Below the pieces are notes generated by a model. It worked only from the letters and a program-made list of their open reading frames with translations, was not told the origin of the DNA and made no database searches. Shown here piece by piece: positions 1-14,014 of a stretch of 64,000 nucleotides of DNA. The position numbers and the translations under genes are program-made. Position 1 is the first letter of the stretch, and each line of letters starts with the position of its first letter. The DNA is taken from contig OZ010791.1 of the NCBI GenBank assembly GCA_963932465.1, positions 155,169,915 to 155,233,914 of the forward strand, given 5' to 3'. The stretch is from Maratus speciosus (lineage: Eukaryota > Arthropoda > Arachnida > Araneae > Salticidae).

Positions 1-1073
1 TATTGAAGTTGTGACTATAAAGCATTCAATATGTAAGGTTTTTTATTTATTTTTTTTCCCCAGTGTGTCTCCAGTGTGTCTATCTGCACATAGGATCTTT
101 AATTTGAAAAGAGGGGGGGGGGGTCACATCCAGATTTTTCAAGGCTTCATAAAAAGAGCCCTCAATAGTCAGAGCAAATTTAAAAAAAAAAAAAATCAGC
201 GATAATGAGAAACAACAGTAACAATAATACTATTGTGTTTGTGTGTTTTTTTTTTTTTTCCCTGAAAGAAAAACTCGTATTATAAAATTTTAAGACATTT
301 GTATGCGGAAATTTCGGTGTTTCATTATTTTTTTTAGATTGGTTTGAATACATCATGCATTAATCTTAACATAAAGCATCTTTTACATTTGTCTGAAATG
401 GTGTTAAATTCTAAGTTCTTCGCTGTACCCATGTGTATGTCTATGTATTTACTTATATGTCTGTATCTCTAGATGCCTACATAATATCCATTTATTTATT
501 TATGAAATATAAAATTTAAAATACAAATTTTTTTTAATATATATATACTAGTGTAAACCCCGTCCTAGAACGGTGAGTTGAAATCGAGATTTTCAACTAA
601 AATTAAAAATAATTGCTAAAAATATTTATTACTTTTATGTTACCTGTTAGCAGATGATAAATCCTGAAATATTATATTCCCAGCGCCACATCATTCATGT
701 GGTATTAATTCAGTTTTAAACACAAACATATTTTCACAATTTTAACATCTGCATACGTAATTATAGGCAATGATTCCATTTTACCGGAAACCAAATTTTT
801 AAAGAGAAACCTTCAAACCTTTGCATACGTAATTGTAAAAGAATGATTTCATCTCACCGGAAACGAAGCTGTGACAGATAATGTAACAATTGAACAGATG
901 AGCTCGAGCTGGAACCATGACATTAGATTTTATTACATAGTGAGATATATCTAAAACTAAAGATTAAAATTAGCAAGAACTGAAAAAATCTGAAGACTAA
1001 AATGAAGATTAAACTGTACAGTTAGTTAAATTAGAAGAAATAATTATGATCAAAAAGAGATAATGACAATTGA

Positions 1074-1104
<31 letters not shown>

Positions 1105-1914
1105 ATTGTATTTTTGTGAATGTAGAAGTAATTTGTTCAATATTCAGGATGCAATTTATATAAACAATTAAAAAACTATTTATTCTTCTTCTTCATAAGT
1201 ATGTAAAATTTGCCTAAAAGTATTTATTATGACTCTTTAAAAACATACATCATCATTATATTTATTGTAGCAGTAAATGTGTTAGGAACTAGATTCATTG
1301 AAAAAGGAGCATTTTTAATTTTCTATAGCCAACCGAATTTCCGTAATTGCTAAAATTTATAGCCAAATAGTTTCAGCTTATCTGAAATGAATTTTTAAAA
1401 TAATATTAAAATTATACATAGTGTTACTAGGTTGCCACTGTACTTCTCTTTTGTAGTCAGATCGCTTAAAAATCCATCACATCATGATGGAACAGTGCAC
1501 GACCTTTGAAAGTTATGTTTACTTCAGTAAGAAAAGTCACTTTACAATGTAACATGCAGAAAGAAAGAAAGAAAAAAATATTGGTTCCCCCATGATAGGA
1601 ACCATTGTTCTCAACCATAAGGCACCGGCGAGATGGAGACCTTGTTTTTGAGTATTGCTTGGTCAGAAGGGTGTAAAGATTCTATCCTTTTTATTTATTT
1701 ATTGTAAAAGAAGTTTTCTTGGAAATGGAAAATCCTGCACTATCGGAGCATGAAATGCATAGGAAAAATGAGAACAATATTTCGATTCGTTAAATTATGA
1801 AAAATATTGTTCCGGTTTGAGATTTTATTCTGCTGTCAGTAACATTTTTAAAATTATTTAGAATTTTTAACGCATTTTTAAAATTGTTTTTGTATGGTAG
1901 ACTAATTTGCCTGA

Positions 1915-1953
<39 letters not shown>

Positions 1954-2025
1954 CTGAACAATAATTTTGAAATAGCATTCTGACTCGTAGAATTTTCCAT
2001 TTCCAGCCCTGTGCATTAAGATTTT

Positions 2026-2078
<53 letters not shown>

Positions 2079-5000
2079 TTACTTTATTTTTTCTCTTAAA
2101 AAAAAAAAAATACTTATTATAAGAAAATGAGTAAAAAGTACAAAGACTTTTTATTTTATTTTATTTTAGAAAAAAGTATCCAGATTAGAAGCTTAATGTT
2201 TATTAGAAGTGATAAGCATAAGGTTTGAAGAAATATTTTATAACTTTTCTACGAATTTCAAAAGTGTATGTGACTTCCGGTCATTTATCCGTCTCTGCGA
2301 TGGTATGTCTGTCCGTCTGATTACTCTTTAACGTTCATGAATATTCTTGAAATATTCATAAATATTCTGGAAATTTAAATAGTATTTAGGATCATTACAA
2401 AAAATTTCCTATCGAAAATACAGTGCGTACTTGTAATTTATAATTCTTTTAGAAAAATGCATGCGACAATTTGAATAAATTACTATATACATTAACAATT
2501 CTTTAATCTACATTTCATTCATGTTAAGATGTTTGAAACTGATAATATTTTATAAAGGATTGCTGAACCATATTTTGGACAGAAATTTTTGTGTTTAACA
2601 TCTATATAGTGTTATAGGAAAAATGTTACAGTTTTTATGCATTATAAAATTTACTGAATGTTAGACAACAATTTAATACTCAAAACAAGAACGAAAGATC
2701 TTGTGTCAGGTCTGTCTCTGATACAATTTACGATACTTTCAGAATACCATAACAAAAATTCACAGTTTATTAAGGTGAAAAAAGATGTCTAAATAGACAA
2801 TTTGAAAAAACGCATAATGCATTTGGAATCCCAATTTAAGGAATCACCATCAATACTTGGAAAGGTGTCCATATCTTTTGTACAACTTTGTGTATGATTA
2901 ACAGATTTGTATGCATGCTTCATAATATGCTAAAATTTAGTTCAGTTAAACGCAGAGCGCAATTGAAAACTCTGCTTCAAAAGTATCCCTTCAAAAACTA
3001 GATATGTACTAGATATTTTATACAGCTCTGTATATCATCTAAAGAATTTAGACACAAAAAAATCATAAAAACGTATACCACAATTAAAATCATCTTCCGG
3101 TAATTATTTTACATATTATTCATTGTTTACATTATATTTTCATGGTACCCGAATTTGTTTGTATGCACTGTAAATTAATGTAAAACTCTATGCACATCAT
3201 ATTCTTCAGTTAGCGTTTTGCAATACACCTCATTGAGATAGATAATTTTCAATATACTTAAAATAATGTAACGTCATAAAAATAAGTCCAAAAGATCATA
3301 ATGTATCGGAATTGCTTTGAATCTTCATGCAATTGAACCGTAAATGATACAAACTTTATTTTCAATACTGAACATTCCATAGTAAACCTGAATAACATAT
3401 CAAATTTATAGCAAACTATATGGGATACTTACTTATGGGATACTTGCTATATTTATGGTATACTATACTTACGCAATTTAGAGCATGGGCAGACAAAACG
3501 AATTCATAAACTCTTTTAAACTATGATGGAAAGTGTTATATGATGGAAAATGTTATATGGTAAAGAAAAAAAAATTGAAAGTGAAGCTTTTATGGAGGCT
3601 ACGTAAAAAACCATAATATTTTAAGAATTTTTAAATAAATCATTTTAATTCAGGAAGTTTGAAAATATTGGACTAAAATAATATTTTAAAATTAGAGAAG
3701 ACATAAAACTTTCGAAATATAGCATGTTGAATAAATACGTTTATTGCAAATGTGATCTGCTGGAAAAGAAGAAAATGCTATTTGCGAAAAGAGATACTTG
3801 TCTAGTTGCAAAATTTTCTCAATAAGATTTTAATCAAGCTTTTTAGATTTCCTGTATAGTTTGCCAAACCCTAAAGCAACAAAATTAAGTGCTTTTTAAT
3901 AATCACATTGCCACTTTTCTTTTGTTCTTGCTTCTGAGAAAAATAATTTATTCTTTCAATCAAGCGTTGCAGAAACTTTCAGTATTTTTTCTTTATAAAT
4001 TTGAGATGTTCATTTTGAAAAGTTAACTTTCGGTGTAGTTTAACGCGTATGAATAAATTATTGAAAAGCATATATGAAATAACATGCTGGAATTATTAAA
4101 AAGGAGGTAGGAAGTGGGGGTGGGTCTCTTAGCTATGTAGCACTTTGGACGGTCTAAAAATCTATCGTTATTTTTAAAATATTAAAATATTTTTATGAAA
4201 ACTTCAATATTAATCATTTACTGTAAAAGTAAACAAACGCATCACCGAAGATTACCCTCTGACTTTTATTTCCTCCAAACGCAATTTACTAATACAAATT
4301 ATGACAAATGTCATGTTTGAAGATTATTTAGCTTTGAATTCAAGATTAGAATCGCGTTTTTAACGAATAATAGTTTTTAAAAATAAACAAATCAACATGA
4401 AAATTTACATGCAATTTCTAATTATTTAAAAGGCATATTAACAGGACATTTCTGACAATGCACTTGTTTTTCGTATTGTTTCGTAACACTATTGTTTATT
4501 CTTGTTTAAAATCTAAAAAGATGATTTTCAAGGAATTTCAATTTACATTGGCAATAAGCTGGAATATAGATAGAAAAGTCTGTCCATTTTAATACTAATC
4601 TATTATTTTTATAGAATCATTTTATTATATTTAATTAATTTTTTTAATTTCAGAATAAAATTGAAAAAAATTCTCTTAGAATTGTGTGAATTAAAACTTA
4701 CAAATAATGCTTTTTTTTAAAAAAAGGCTTTCCTAAGAATTTATCAAAACCTTATTTTTTAGTCAAAAAGCATCATTTTCAATTGGGTCGCGAAGACTAC
4801 AAAACCCCAACTGGTGTAGAATTAGAGAGGGTGCATTACCGAAGCTGCTGATAAGAATGAAAAGAGAAGAGAAATCTCTTGTAACTGCCTCCCTTCAGAA
4901 ATCTTTTAGAGAGAAACGAGGCTGAGTATTTTCGACCCCCGCGAGACAAATAGCCCCTCACAAGAACTCTATGCTGGATTGGAAGCCCACGGGAAAAGGA

Positions 5001-5530
5001 TTGAAAACTAAGTTTTTCAGTACAGTTATAATCCGCCAGGTGCCTCAGTCCCCCTCCTCCCCCCCCCCCCCACACACACCACTATCACCAAACTGAATTT
5101 TCCTCCATCTCTGACTATTAGTTGCGAAGTTATCAGTAGTTATGTAAAATCGGTATTCATGCACATTAAATATTGCACGTTAAAGATGTATTTACGTATT
5201 TTCCTATGAGAATTGTTACTGTCGTTTACAAGTTCTTGTTACTTCATTGTTTTAACACTTTTATCCGAAATATCACGAAACTTTTGAAATTCGTTTCTTA
5301 ATATTAATGATGTTTGCGTGTCAAACACAATGTTAGGTTGGAAATATAAAATTGATCCAACTTGTTTTGCTAATCACAATTTATTTTTTTATTTTATTTT
5401 ATTTTTTTTTTTTTTTTGCCTTCTTTAAAATGGTAAAAAAACAGGACATATGAATAGATATTGACATTGATAGCTATGTACATATGTACAAAAACATACA
5501 TTAAATTTACTTAAAGACGGATCATCGTAC
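1..5530. other. AT-rich region without recognisable genes
   Basis: No supported gene. Contains poly-T runs (for example 1917-1949), a (TA)n tract (about 2031-2074), a C run near 5051-5070, and the Helitron-like end at 548. A direct repeat around 751 and 823 shares gcatacgtaatt followed by ccggaaac. Near 2260-2330 a degraded stretch with tctgtccgtctg resembles family H. Confidence 0.5.
548..575 (-). mobile_element. Helitron-like 3' terminus
   Basis: On the minus strand: a short hairpin (CCGT-TCTAGG-ACGG), about ten bases, then ACTAG followed by T. A hairpin just before a terminal CTAG with a 3' T is the diagnostic Helitron 3' end. I could not locate the matching 5' TC end, and no Rep/helicase coding is present. 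Confidence 0.5.
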
Positions 5531-5532
5531 TA

Positions 5533-6399
5533 CACTGGTGTCCAAAATTAAGGACCAGTCACAAAAGGCTAATTTTTAAGTACGCGAATACTCAAAAGGA
5601 AATAATATAATTCAAATAATTACTATCCCTACAGCACAGCTAGCCCATATAGCATCTCATTCATGTCACACATGGTTACAAGTGTCACAGTCACTACGAT
5701 GAAACAAAAAATAGGAAATTCCACACGTCTCATTGTGAGTCTCAAATGATCACTATATGTCACTCCACTGAAGCGTCAATGTGACTGCTGCTTTGTGACG
5801 AGTCACCAGGTGAATTTACAATGTAGTTAAATTGTGACTCTCATGTGACTGTCATTTTTAGACTTAATTTCAAAGTCATCATGAACGTTGCATTATGATA
5901 AGTCACCAAATAATATCACACTATAGTCACATGGTGACTTTTCACAAAAGAGCACAATGGTGACTTCACAGCAGTCTCTCTGTCACCTGAAAGTCATCAT
6001 GTGACTTTAATGTGACATTATCTGGTAACTTATCACAATGCAGCGTCCACGATGACTTTGAAATTGAGTCTACAGATGACAGTCACATGGGAGTCACAAT
6101 GTAACTACATTGTAAAGTCATATGGGGACTCGTCACAAAGCAGTAGTTACAGTGACGTCTCAGTGGAGTCACATATAGTGATCATTTGAGACTCATAATG
6201 AGATGTATGGAATTTCCTATTGTTTTGCTTCACCGTAGTGACTGTGACACTTGTGACCCTGTGTGACATGAATGAGATGTTATATGGACTAGCTGAGATG
6301 CAGAGATAGTAATTATTCGAATTATATTATTTCCTTTTGAGTATTCGCGTACTTGAAAATTAGCATTTTGTGATTAGTCCTTAATTTTGGACACCAGTG
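5533..6399. mobile_element. 867-bp palindromic TA-flanked element
   Basis: Termini are CACTGGTGTCCAAAATTAAG and its complement, flanked by TA on both sides, as expected for Tc1/mariner-type target duplication. Nearly the whole element is an imperfect inverted repeat centred near 5970. The interior is rich in GTCAC/GTGAC. No transposase frame, so it is a non-autonomous foldback or MITE; the superfamily is inferred from the TA and the termini. Confidence 0.85.
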
Positions 6400-7215
6400 T
6401 ACTTCAGAAAAAAGAATCTAATATATTTACTGTCTTTCTTATATTAATATCTCGTTAAGCTATTTCTGTAAAAATTGACAGAATGTTAAAAAAAAACTCA
6501 CTCATCTCAACAGACGATATAAAACATAAACACTAAAAAAATTATTTTTATCTACAAAAAAAGAAACAGATGACAATTTTTATTTCCCAAATTTTAACCT
6601 ACTTTCGTGCGAAAAAAATATATAAAAGAAAAGGAAAAGGAAAACCATAAAAGCCATAGAAACAAACCGCGTATAAAAAATAAAATAAAATATCACAGCA
6701 GCATTTTCCAAAACCGTGCGTATAAATAAAATATTAATTTATCAACTCCCAACATATACTGTCCCCGAAACACACTTTAACTCATATTTATTGTGTGTTT
6801 TAAGATACAGCAAGTCGAATTTGTATTCGTAGTAAATGAGACATGACAAATTGAATCGAATATTCAAGTATAGTGGTTTGTACTGAGATTTTCAATAACA
6901 CGATTGTGGACATTTATAAACAAGGACATTTGATGAAAATAATTTTATTATGTAACTATTAGAACTAGAGATCAGATCGTATCGTTCAGATTTTTTTTCG
7001 GCGTAGTGTAATTTTCTTATTTCATTTTACTATAATATCTTTCCTACAGATAATTCATTCCATGATCCATCTATTTAATCATGAACGTCAAGTTTATATG
7101 GTATGCGGGCTACTTCTCACGATATGAATAAAGAGGGTTCTACACGGTTAAAAATTTTGGGCTCGATTGAACCAGCTTATGGTGCGGCAGTAGCTGCAAC
7201 CGTAAGATGGTGAAA

Positions 7216-7278
7216 GGAGCTCCGATTCAACCATTTGGAGCTCCGATTCAACCATTTGGAGTTCCGATTCAACCATAA
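7216..7278. repeat. 21-bp minisatellite, three units
   Basis: ggagctccgattcaaccattt occurs twice exactly, then a third time with a base change (ggagttccg) and a diverged end. Lies in AT-rich DNA with no gene. Confidence 0.85.
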
Positions 7279-7544
7279 CTCCAATCCAAATGTTAGAACG
7301 AGATTTCTTAAAATATCATAAAATCTTATGAGCGTGTGTGTACTAAATTGCAGTAATAGGCCGTAACAAGTTCAAATATACAGTGATCAATTTAAAAGAG
7401 TTCCCGTTTGTTTTTTCTATTATCCACATCTATAATATATGTAGAAAGACTTTCAACATCATTACTTATTTAATATATTTATATTTAATGTGCGTGTGTC
7501 GTTTTTTCCACTTTCTAAATGCGAAAACTCGTTTTTAACACTTT

Positions 7545-8110
7545 CCAACAAAGTTGAAAAGTGTTTATGACTTTGGTTTGTCTGTCCGTCTGTCCGCGCT
7601 CTAACTCCCGTAAATATACTCGGATTGCCCTGAAATTTTTCAGTGTTATTGACGTTACCATAACACGTTCCCTATTACAAATGAAGTTTGTAGCATGTTT
7701 AGTTCATTTACAAGGACACTCGAAAGTTTTCCGTTACATTACGGCCTATGGTAAAAATCGTTTACAACGATATTTAATGATTTTACATGCTTTCAAACAT
7801 AATAAAATTGATATGCATTTATCAAGTGCACTAAAACATGCATTCTGTAGAATATGCAGTGCAAAGAATAATTATTATTCATTTACAGGGCCATACAAAA
7901 GAATTCCGTTTCATAATGATATAAGGTTGGAGGGAATTGCTTGCGGCGTATTTATATTATGGGAAATTATTTCATGTATAATGAAATTGATATACGTCGC
8001 TGAGGTTTAATATAACTTATTTCATGTATAATACGAAGTACATAGCATTTACAGGGACACACAAAAGATTTCAGATAGAGTAATTCCGGCATTTATGCCG
8101 CACATTTTTT
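7545..8110 (+). repeat. Family H repeat, copy 1
   Basis: Begins with a small palindrome (cactttccaac...gttgaaaagtg) and tttgtctgtccgtctgtccg, then repeated modules each containing a version of catttacagggacacacaaaag. The same order occurs at 55870-56700. A 149-codon open frame (7561-8010) runs through it but is not preserved in the other copy. Confidence 0.7.
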
Positions 8111-9630
8111 TGAATTTGTGTATAAAATCCCATGGTGGACATAAAATAAAAGAAAATCATGGCGTGCTATTTAATGTTAAATACACAAAGCGTGTACTGC
8201 GACAAAAAAATTCAAAACAAATAATTAATATTTTTAAACAATTTTTTTTTCTAAAACATTAAACTGCGGCGCGTCACCCGCACATTCAGGCTGAGACGTC
8301 GCACTTGTGCGGTAATTATGCCGCGCTTGTAATAAGAACAGAATGAAATTATAAATAAAAATATTGAAAAAAATATTCATATCTGAACTATAATTAACAT
8401 GTAATAACAAAATGAAACTAAATGAGTACAATGAAACGTATTAGTAGATTCAAAATAATAATTGTTTGCCTACTTTCACTATTAAAATTATCGACTTATT
8501 TTTTTTACATTAAATTTTAATTGTTATTTCAGCAACAACGTAACATCGATGTATTAGAGAGGGAAAAGAAAAAAAGTAAAATTGTGTTTACATAATTAAT
8601 TTATTTGTTAATCCTTTCGGGACCGGTGGCTTTTACACAAATTTTATTCGGTGGACACCACTTTTTTAAAAGAAGTTACCTTTACTTAAATAATCATGAA
8701 AATGCTCTAATTATAGAAAGCAAATATTACTTTTCTTTTTTACTGGTGCCAGAATCAAATTTTGTATGATCTTTATGAAGGTGCTTATAAGTACCTATGG
8801 TCACGAATGGGTTAAGGGACCTGTTTTTTCGACTACAATCTACAGAAAAAGTGTCGAAAAAGTACAGTCTTTATGTAACTACGTTTGACACATGATGCAA
8901 CGAAGCCAATTACACTTCCTCTTTTTTTTCGAGTAGTTTTCTAAAAATTCCTTGCAAAGAACTTCTGCGTTACGCGTAATCCAATTTCTCATTATTATCA
9001 TCTTGACTTGCATCTTTCTTGCCCTTCTTACTCTTTATTTTTCCCTTTTTCTCCTTTGGTTTTAATAAACTTGATTACATACCTAACATAGTTAGTCTCT
9101 GCAAAAAGAAAAGGAAAAGTTAATAACACTTAATCATTCGGTACAAAAGAAACTGCGGCATGTATCCCATTTTGTATGGTGCAGACGTAAGCCATCACAG
9201 TTACCTGCCATCGCTAAAGGGAATGACGTAACCATACACACAGTACTCTATACAAACACTACACTTAGTTTTGACTTCGAAATCATGCATGCATTTAGTA
9301 ATTAGAGTGTGAAAAGTATTTAAACATAACTTGTTTAAAAGTTTGGACAGTGAAATCATGCACTTACGTCAAAATAAGGATTGTACTTCTACAAAAGTAA
9401 CCATTGAAATGAGATTCACGCTATACAGTGGTTAAAATCATCTCATTGCATACCTATACTGTGCATTTGACGACCATCTATAGATAATTACAAGAAATAC
9501 AAGGGTTGCGGCATCTATCCCGGATGCGGCGACTCTCCCGGAGTTACCCTACTATATTGTATCCGAAGCACTGTACATTAGCGATGGTTGCTGGAAATGC
9601 CTTTTTAATTATGTTAAGTGCTTTTATGTT
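8111..9630. other. AT-rich spacer
   Basis: No gene supported. Short GC-rich islands with 'gcggc' motifs occur near 8270-8330 and 9510-9545, without a recognisable structure. Confidence 0.4.
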
Positions 9631-9634
9631 TCAC

Positions 9635-10270
9635 TATATTTATGCATAGCATATGGTGTGTATAAATTCTATAATTCATAAACAGGGCTACACAAAGGAA
9701 TTCGTAATGGTTACTGGGTATGACTGGAAATTGCTTAAAGGTGGTTTTTAAAGGAGTTATGCATTTTTACGCTGAACTACATTTAGTTTACAAAGAAATG
9801 TTTGTAGAACATAGATAAAATGATATACAGGGTTACGCAAAGAATTCGATACATGGCCGTCTATAAATAATAATTTCTGGAAATGTAGTTTCAGTAGTTT
9901 TAAGAGTGTTTTAGTTTGAATTAAACTTTAGCTAAATAGCGGCGTGTAATAAAGGTAATAGGTTAAATACAGGGTTCTACAAAAGTATACAAGTATGTTT
10001 CCATCTATTAGTACAAATTGCTGAAAGAGAAATTTCAACCTGTTATGCGTTTCCTTGATAAACTAAATTTCCCCATTAAATAGCATATATATTAACCTAC
10101 AGATTAAATACAGGGCTGTTCAAAAGAATTGGAATACATATTTGCTATGGACGGTCACTGCTGAAATCAGTTTTTTAAATGTTTTATGCGATTTCTAAAA
10201 TGTTTAATTAGTTATCTTATATACCTAATTTCCCTAAATAACGAAGTTCTGTTAAAGCATTCAGAAAATG
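9635..10270 (+). repeat. Family H modules, second block
   Basis: Repeated modules of about 150-170 bp with versions of atacagggttacacaaaag followed by ttgctg-rich DNA. Same module type as 7545-8110 and 56380-56600. Non-coding. Confidence 0.6.
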
Positions 10271-10432
10271 TTTGAAAGTGTTTCATAATCTATGCTTAAC
10301 GCATGATTTTTCTTACTTCTTTAAACATAAATTCACGTGAACATCATTAGTAATTTTTAATCCGATTCTGCGCAAATGATTTGAGTAAATCGTCTGCTTC
10401 TTTCAGTGTTTTTATTTGTTTTATTTTGCAAA

Positions 10433-10742
10433 GACCCTTTACACACGTCAAACCTAATAATGGAAATGCTTAAGGAATTATTTGATGACCGTTTAATTTC
10501 AGTAGGCCTCTGGCCGCCAAGGTCGCCAGACCTCACCCCGTTAGATTTTTTTATGTGGGGGTTATCTGAAAGATAGAGATTTCCAAAGAAGTCCTGCAAA
10601 CATCGATGAATTAAAACAAATCATAACTGAAGAAATCTCGTCAATAACACCAACAATGTTGCGAAGTGTTTCAAAAAACTTGGTTCGATGTTTTCATGTT
10701 TGTATTCAAAATAGTGGCGAGCATTTCCAACATTTTCTGTAA
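10433..10742 (+). pseudogene. Transposase C-terminal fragment (mariner/IS630-like superfamily)
   Basis: Translation gives a partial HTSNL... region, RLIS..LWPPRSPDLTPLDFF and then, after a one-base frameshift near 10560, YLKDRDF...IDELKQIITEEI...MLRSV and a stop at 10740-10742. WPPRSPDLTPLDFF is the hallmark of the third catalytic acidic residue in this DDE transposase group (known family pattern). The N-terminal and central parts are missing and the frame is broken, so it is a dead fragment. A matching N-terminal domain of the same general type lies at 43031. Confidence 0.85.
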
Positions 10743-11597
10743 GGAATGATAATGTAAAAAAAAATAATTAAATTATGTTTTTCAAAAATAAAATTATCAC
10801 AGGATTAAGAAACATTATGCGTCTCCATTTCTGTTTTACCTCACAAATAAAGTTGTAACAGTTCAACAGTGCTGGAAATTGTCTCCCACACTTAAACAAG
10901 GTTCAAACAATTATACTACAGTGTTATAATAGTTTCCACATCCGTCAGATTTAAGGGTAATAAGAAAAACCAACGGGTACTCTGTTAACCCTTTGAGGGG
11001 CAAGCAATAATGTCTCTGTAATATTGAATTCTCACCGGAATAATAGAAAAATTTATTTTAAAATAAAGAAAAGCAATTTTTTTAACATTTCGCCCCAAAA
11101 GTTAAAAATATAAAATTTAGTTAAAAGTCTCTGGTGCGAATCTTGTTTAAATTAGGTGGGATATAATATATCCCACAGCCTCTCAAGGGGTTTAATTGAT
11201 CACACTGTATAATAATAATGCGATATGAGTCAAATGATTCAAAGAATCTTTAATAATTAACACCTTTTTATGTACATATTTACATCAACTTGAAATCAAA
11301 ATTGACACCATAGTCAGCGACGAAATATAGTAACATTGATTTGTGGACAATACACTTGCATTAAAGACGAACTATATAATTCTTTACCTTCATAACATAA
11401 TAGGCATTATTACTAAGAGTAATGACCCTATGGTCATTTCAGCTAATGAAATATCTCACTAAAATGTGGTTTATTCCATTACAAAGTTCCACGTGCGACC
11501 ACAACAATAAAGGGAAAGCGACTGGCTGTTGCCAAACGGCAAAACCCAAAAGTCTGGTAGAATGCGCTGGAATCAGAGTCAGGGCAAGCCGCGTAAC
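10743..11597. other. Spacer without recognisable genes
   Basis: AT-rich, with two ccctttgaggggcaag / cctctcaaggggttta stretches in inverted orientation near 10988 and 11180, suggesting the ends of an unclassified small element. Overlapping short frames around 11420-11720 are on both strands and look random. Confidence 0.35.
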
Positions 11598-12051
11598 AAT
11601 AGACTGAACGTTTTTGAAATTCAGTAACAAGCAAACGGTGACAGCTATCGAGGTTATTCTTGCAGGAGAGTAATGCGTGAAATTCGAAATGTCTGTACTG
11701 CGCTTTTATGTTTTGTTCCAAATATCACCGATAGATGGTGCAGACTCAAACTGTAATACTGTTCAAATAACTTTGCAATTTCAAAATGCTAACAATTTTT
11801 CTGGCGTTTCAACAGCTCAACAGAATGAAGTGAAGGTTGATCCATTTTTATATACGTTAGTTTGAGTATTGTAACAGTTTGCGACAGTGCAGCCACATCT
11901 ATCATTGATAGTTGCAATTGTAACTAAAAGTAGGAGGCTTATAAAAGAAATTTCCGACTTCACGCATTAATCTCTTGCAAGAATAACTCCAATAACTGTC
12001 ACCATTTACTTGTTATTAAATTTCTAAAACGTTCAGTTTCAGGACACCCTG
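11598..12051. mobile_element. Foldback/MITE ending CAGGACACCCTG
   Basis: Inverted arms of about 95 bp: the left arm (agactgaacgtttttgaa...ggtgacag...cttgcaggagagtaatgcgtgaa) matches the complement of 11958-12040. The right end reads caggacaccctg followed by TA; the left end lacks this terminal segment. No transposase. Confidence 0.75.
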
Positions 12052-12275
12052 TATTTGTATATATTACACATGTACACACATTTCCTGGTAAAATCATAAA
12101 ATAGGAAGAAAACAAGTGCGTTATATGTATAACATCTCATTTACTTTAGAGGAAAAACACAAGAAATGAAACTCAAAAGTGTTGTAGATTGATGAATTTT
12201 TTTTCCCTGATTGCTTTTTTTTAAAAAATTATTTTTATTCGAAGTAGGAGCTTATTGCTCAGTGAAGCTAGACAT

Positions 12276-12313
<38 letters not shown>

Positions 12314-13174
12314 AACAGAAATAATACTACGGCTCCATCATCGAAAGGAAAAAAAAATCCTTACTTTTGCAACAAAAATGCAACTTTTCCATTTGCTTTG
12401 AAGGGAAAACCAGAAACTGATTTATTGACCTCAGCAGCAAGTTGACCGGATGAGAAAAAACAGGGTAAAGACTTTCGGAATTGATTTGTAAAATTTTCCG
12501 TCTTCTTCGATAAGACAGTTATTTTGCTTTATTTTGCAAGGCAGAAAATTCTAAAAAATAAAGATAAGTAGTATGGAACGAAAGATGTTTTTTTTATATG
12601 TAATATTTTTGCTAGTTCAAAGATAGACAGTAATATAGTTTTGCATAGTTAGTGATTGAGATAAAAGAAATTTTTAGATTGTTGTAATTTTGTGGGATTT
12701 TCTCAAATTATAAATAATAAATTGTGGATAATGTGCAATTATCAAAATTAAACAGCTCTTGCTATATAAATCTTGAATTAAATAAAAATATCATCAATTA
12801 CAAAAATAATTTAATGTTGCTTTTGTTCATGAAATAAGTCAAAATTTTATTTATAAAAATCGGGAAAACCCATTTTTAATGCCAGTAAATTTTGAACATT
12901 CATTAAATTCAAAGTATCACAACTCCATAATTTTGAATCGTAAAAGAATGGCATTTTTATTGTTTTACTCGATAGAGAATGGAGAAAGATTTTCTAAATA
13001 TATCTTATAGGAACCAGAATTGTATAAAAATATAAATTTTGTAACTTTAAAAAACAAAACTATTTTAATGTAAATGGAATTTTGTGTGATGAAGAACAAG
13101 ATTTAAAATATCTTTGCAATTGGAATAATATCTCTAAAACTAATAGTTTAAGAATTTGTTACTGGATAAAGATA

Positions 13175-13414
13175 CACTGTAAAAAAATCTGTAATTTTTA
13201 CAGAAAAAATGTATTTTTTACAGAGAAAAACTGTATTAATGAAAAGCAGTTTCTTCTGTAAAAAAAAAGCTGAATTTTGTAATTTTTACAGAAAAAAGCT
13301 ATATTTTTTACAGTAAAAAATTACAGATATTTTCTGTAAATTAAACGGTGTTCCACTGGCGCCAAAATTGACAGTTTTTCTGTCAATTTGTTTTTTTTAT
13401 TTTTTTTTACAGTG
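13175..13414. mobile_element. 240-bp MITE, TIR CACTGTAAAAAAA
   Basis: Ends are CACTGTAAAAAAAT and its complement, flanked by TA. The interior consists of many ttttacagaaaaa / ctgtaaaaa repeats in both orientations, so it can fold extensively. Tc1/mariner-type by its TA duplication (inference). Confidence 0.75.
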
Positions 13415-13600
13415 TAGCGTCCTTTCCACATTTTATTTATTTTTCCTGTGTGTCTTATTTGTAAAACGTTGATTTAAAAAGGACCCCTTTTTCAAAGTCA
13501 AAGGATCAAATTTTCAGCAAAATAAATCAATTTTTTAATTTATAAAACCAGAAGAAAACTACTATACTGTAGACAAACAATTTTTTCTTTACCATTTTAA

Positions 13601-13746
13601 TATAAGGCATCTGTACCAAATAAGTCCACGTTAAGGATTTAGACCACAATAAAATGCATTATATCTAATATAATATAAGTCATCTGTACCAAATAGGTCC
13701 ACGTAAAGGATTTGGATCACTACAAAATGCGTTATATCAGCATTAA
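13601..13746. repeat. 73-bp tandem duplication
   Basis: tataaggcatctgtaccaaa at 13601 returns as tataagtcatctgtaccaaa at 13674, with the following gtccacgt..ggattt..atcac also duplicated. Confidence 0.8.
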
Positions 13747-14014
13747 TATTTTAAATGTTGTTGAATGAACTATTTAAGAATATTTTTCCAATATTAAATC
13801 ATGCCTATTCTTGTCTCTGTTGAATTTTTGACAGGGTAATTCAAAAGAGAGGACACTTTAAAGTGACGTTTTTACAAGTATATGTTTTAAATGTGGATAT
13901 AATTTTCTAAGTATACATTTTAACTTTAATTAATAGATTTTTTTACAGGTTTTACCAGTGTTGTAGTCTTAAATAAACCAGAGGCTATACGCTAGAGTCA
14001 TGAATGTTCATGGA

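Noticed and set aside
4836..5075. 79-codon minus-strand frame starting with poly-Gly
   Set aside because: The glycines come from a C/G homopolymer run; no domain.
7561..8010. 149-codon plus-strand open frame
   Set aside because: Lies wholly in family H; the homologous block at 55.9-56.2 kb has stops and indels, and no domain is visible.
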